From Metallyticus violacea (taxonomy: Eukaryota > Arthropoda > Insecta > Mantodea > Metallyticidae), in NCBI GenBank assembly GCA_030762175.1, contig JAUJEO010000019.1, forward strand, positions 2,114,001 through 2,178,000: a stretch of DNA of 64,000 nt, read 5' to 3'. The position numbers and the translations under genes are program-made. The stretch's first letter is position 1, and each line of letters begins with the position of its first letter. Of the stretch, positions 61,401 through 64,000 are shown one piece after another. Under the pieces are notes generated by a model, which had not been told where the DNA came from, made no database searches, and worked only from the letters and a program-made list of their open reading frames with translations.

Positions 61401-62266
61401 AAAAAATTTTTTTCTTTTCGAGATTCTTTGCGCATAATATGCTTGTCTGAGGCTATCAAACTAGTATAATGAAAGAGAACCAGTTATCTCAAATAAGAAC
61501 GGAAAAAAAGTGATTCTAACGAGGTTTCCAATCTTCGAAAAAAAATTTTTTTCTTTTCTAGATTCTTTGCGCATAATATGCTTTTCTAAGACTATCAAAA
61601 TAGTATAATGAAAGAGAACCAGTTATCTCAAATAAGAACGGAAAAAAAGTGATTCTAACGAAGTTTCCAAACTTGGAAAAAAAATTTTTTTCTTTTCGAG
61701 ATTCTTTGCGCATAATATGCTTGTCTAAGGCTATCAAACTAGTATAATGAAAGAGAACAAGTTATCTCAAATAAGAACGGAAAAAAAGGGATTCTAACGA
61801 AGTTTCCAAACTTAGAAAAAAAATTTTTTTCTTTTCGATATTCTTTGCGCATAATATGCTTGTCTGAGGCTATCAAACTAGTATAATGAAAGAGAACCAG
61901 TTATCTCAGATAAGAACGGAAAAAAAGTGATTCTAACGAAGTTTCCAAACTTCGAAAAAAAATTTTTTTCTTTTCGAGATTCTTTGCGCATAATATGCTT
62001 GTCTAAGGCTATCAAACAAGTATAATGAAAGAGAACAAGTTATCTCAAATAAGAATGGAAAAAAAGTGATTCTAACGAAGTTTCCAAACTTCGAAAAAAA
62101 TTTTTTTTCTTTTCGAGATTCTTTGCGCATAATATGCTTGTCTGAGGCTATCAAACTAGTATAATGAAAGAGAACCAGTTATCTCAGATAAGAATGAAAA
62201 AAAAGTGATTCTAACGAAGTTTCCAAACTTCGAAAAAAAATTTTTTTCATTTCGAGATTCTTTGCG
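55471..62266. repeat. Large higher-order unit D, copy 4 (6,796 bp, 49 monomers)
   Basis: Up to about 60,300 it repeats copy 3, including its expanded part, at an offset of 8,739-8,742 and then 8,881. The change of 139 is one extra monomer just before the 11-bp deletion at 56,732. The odd variants GCAATATATTATTG (48,525 and 57,406) and TATATATGAAAGAAAAC (49,391 and 58,272) are shared. After 60,300 the order differs. Private changes there include GGAAACAAGTG near 60,531 and CTTTCAAAC near 60,345. Confidence 0.8.
56719..56744 (+). repeat. Monomer with an 11-bp deletion (copy in unit D4)
   Basis: It has the same junction, 8,881 bp after the copy in D3. One complete extra monomer precedes it compared with the other units. 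Confidence 0.9.
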
Positions 62267-64000
62267 CATACCTATGCTTTTCTGAGGCTATCAAACTAGT
62301 ATAATGAAAGAGAACCAGTTATCTCAAATAAGAACGGAAAAAAAGTGAATCCAACGAAGTTTCCAAACTTCGAAAAAAAAATTTTTTCTTTTAGAGATTC
62401 TTTGCGCATAATATGCTTTTCTGAGGCTATCAAAATAGTATAATGAAAGAGAACCAGTTATCTCAAATAAGAACGGAAAAAAAGTGATTCTAACGAAGTT
62501 TCCAAACTTCGAAATAAAATTTTTTTCTTTTCGAGATTCTTTGCGCATAATATGCTTGTCTGAGGCTATCAAACTAGTATAATGAAAGAGAACCAGTAAT
62601 CTGAAATAAGAACGGAAAAAAAGTGATTCTAACGAAGTTTCCAAACTTCGAAAAAAAATTTTTTTCTTTTCGAGATTCTTTGCGCATAATATGCTTGTCT
62701 AAGGCTATCAAACTAGTATAATGAAAGAGAACAAGTTATCTCAAATAAGAACGGAAAAAAAGTGATTCTAACGAAGTTTCCAAACTTCGAAAAAAAATTT
62801 TTTTCTTTTCGAGATTCTTTGCGCATCATATGCTTGTCTGAGGCTATCAAACTAGTATAATGAAGGAGAACCAGTAATCTTAAATAAGAGCGGAAAAAAA
62901 GTGATTCTAACGAAGTTTCCAAACTTCGAAAAAAAATTTTTTTCTTTTCGAGATTCTTTGCGCATAATATGCTTGTCTAAGGCTATCAAACTAGTATAAT
63001 GAAAGAGAACAAGTTATCTCAAATAAGAATGTAAAAAAAGTGATTCTAAGGAAGTTTCCAAACTTCGAAAAAAAATTTTTTTCTTTTCGAGATTCTTTGC
63101 GCATAATATGCTTGTCTGAGGCTATCAAACTAGTATAATGAAAGAGAACCAGTTATCTCAAATAAGAACGGAAAAAAAGTGATTCTAACGAGGTTTCCAA
63201 TCTTCGAAAAAAAATTTTTTTCTTTTCGAGATTCTTTGCCCATAATATGCTTGTCTGAGGCTATCAAACTAGTATAATGAAAGAGAACCAGTTATCTCAA
63301 ATAAGAACGGAAAAAAAGTGATTCTAACGAGGTTTCCAATCTTCGAAAAAAAATTTTTTTCTTTTCTAGATTCTTTGCGCATAATATGCTTTTCTGAGAC
63401 TATCAAACTAGTATAATGAAAGAGAACCAGTTATCTCAAATAAGAACGGAAAAAAAAAAATTCTAACGAAGTTTCCAAACTTCGAAAAAAATTTTTTTTC
63501 TTTTCGAGATTCTTTGCGCATAATATGCTTGTCTAAGGCTATCAAACTAGTATAATGAAAGAGAACAAGTTATCTCAAATAAGAACGGAAAAAAAGTGAT
63601 TCTAACGAAGTTTCCAAACTTCGAAAAAAAATTTTTTTCTTTTCGAGATTCTTTGCGCATAATATGCTTGTCTAAGGCTATCAAACTAGTATAATGAAAG
63701 AGAACAAGTTATCTCAAATAAGAATGGAAAAAAAGTGATTCTAAGGAAGTTTCCAAACTTCGAAAAAAATTTTTTTTCTTTTCGAGATTCTTTGCGCATA
63801 ATATGCTTGTCTGAGGCTATCAAACTAGTATAATGAAAGAGAACCAGTTATCTCAAATAAGAACGGAAAAAAAGTGATTCTAACGAAGTTTCCAAACTTC
63901 GAAAAAAATTTTTTTTCTTTTCGAGATTCTTTGCGCATAATATGCTTGTCTAAGGCTATCAAACTAGTATAATGAAAGAGAACAAGTTATCTCAAATAAG
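62267..64000. repeat. Start of a fifth large unit, cut by the window end
   Basis: It begins with the CATACCTATGC marker and the TTTTAGAGATTC, CAAAATAG and AATGTAAAA monomers in the same order as the other D units. From about 63,190 it departs, with two class-B-like monomers in a row. Near 63,451 the A-run is extended to 11 (GTG replaced by AAA before ATTC). The array continues past the window end. Confidence 0.75.

Larger units (their letters stand above)
1..64000. repeat. Satellite DNA array, 139-bp monomer, about 460 tandem copies
   Basis: The same 139-bp unit recurs head to tail without interruption across the window. The start of the unit (GAAGTTTCC) recurs every 139 bp, for example at 1,390 and 1,529. 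All copies have the same orientation. The consensus has 43 G+C in 139 bases (31%). Differences between copies are mostly single substitutions and 1-bp run-length changes, with a few short deletions of 3-30 bp. Larger differences between segments are gains or losses of whole monomers, in multiples of 139 bp. No unique sequence, transposon remnant or gene interrupts the array, and both window ends lie within it. Arrays of this size and order are known from eukaryotic centromeric and heterochromatic DNA; that location is inferred here. I do not recognise the family or the species. Confidence 0.98.

Noticed and set aside
1..64000. CRISPR array
   Set aside because: Repeats are directly adjacent with no unique spacers, and the 139-bp period is far longer than a CRISPR repeat-spacer unit.
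1..64000. Retrotransposon, DNA transposon or viral sequence within the array
   Set aside because: No long terminal repeats, target-site duplications, poly-A tails, integrase or reverse-transcriptase frames were visible, and the 139-bp period is unbroken.

Overview
The whole 64 kb window is one uninterrupted satellite DNA array. A single AT-rich monomer of 139 bp (about 31% GC in the consensus) is repeated head to tail from the first base to the last, roughly 460 copies, all in the same orientation. I see no protein-coding gene, RNA gene, transposon, CRISPR array or unique sequence. Both edges lie inside the array, so its true ends are outside the window. Such a long homogeneous tandem array with higher-order structure points to a eukaryotic chromosome (centromeric, pericentromeric or other heterochromatin). 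I do not recognise the monomer family and cannot name the species from it.

Each monomer carries, in order: a 7+7 bp inverted repeat with a 2-bp centre; a BstBI-type TTCGAA; an A-run followed by a T-run, nearly always 15 bp in total, inside a 24-bp near-perfect palindrome; a TGCGCA site; an 11-bp GCATA/TATGC palindrome; an ACTAGT site; and an A-rich stretch before the next monomer. Monomers fall into recognisable variant classes with linked substitutions, and the order of the classes builds higher-order repeats (HORs).

Layout. 1-416: array entering from the left. 417-9,941: two tandem segments of about 4.8 kb (about 35 monomers). 9,942-15,660: shuffled pieces of the previous segments (offsets 1,360, 6,191 and about 6,331 bp). 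15,661-19,780: pieces related to the next block (offsets 1,928 and 1,666 bp). 19,781-26,200: a 2,640-bp, 19-monomer HOR, two full copies and a partial third, with the first two identical over about 2.5 kb. 26,201-30,640: a mosaic with a 2,224-bp (exactly 16-monomer) periodicity. 30,641-34,845: a 17-monomer HOR of about 2,361 bp in two copies. 34,941-62,266: four large HOR units of 5,826, 5,965, 8,739 and 6,796 bp, each beginning at the same rare variant monomer; the longer units differ by gain of whole monomers. 62,267-64,000: start of a fifth unit, running off the window.

The many minus-strand reading frames of 66-229 codons are translations of the satellite. Because 139 = 3 x 46 + 1, each monomer is read in the next frame in turn, and frame length is set by a few variant bases, not by coding selection. 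The interest here is structural: dyad-rich monomers, a conserved-length A/T tract, a partial CENP-B-box-like element switched on and off by one variant base, and clear traces of in-register unequal exchange or amplification.
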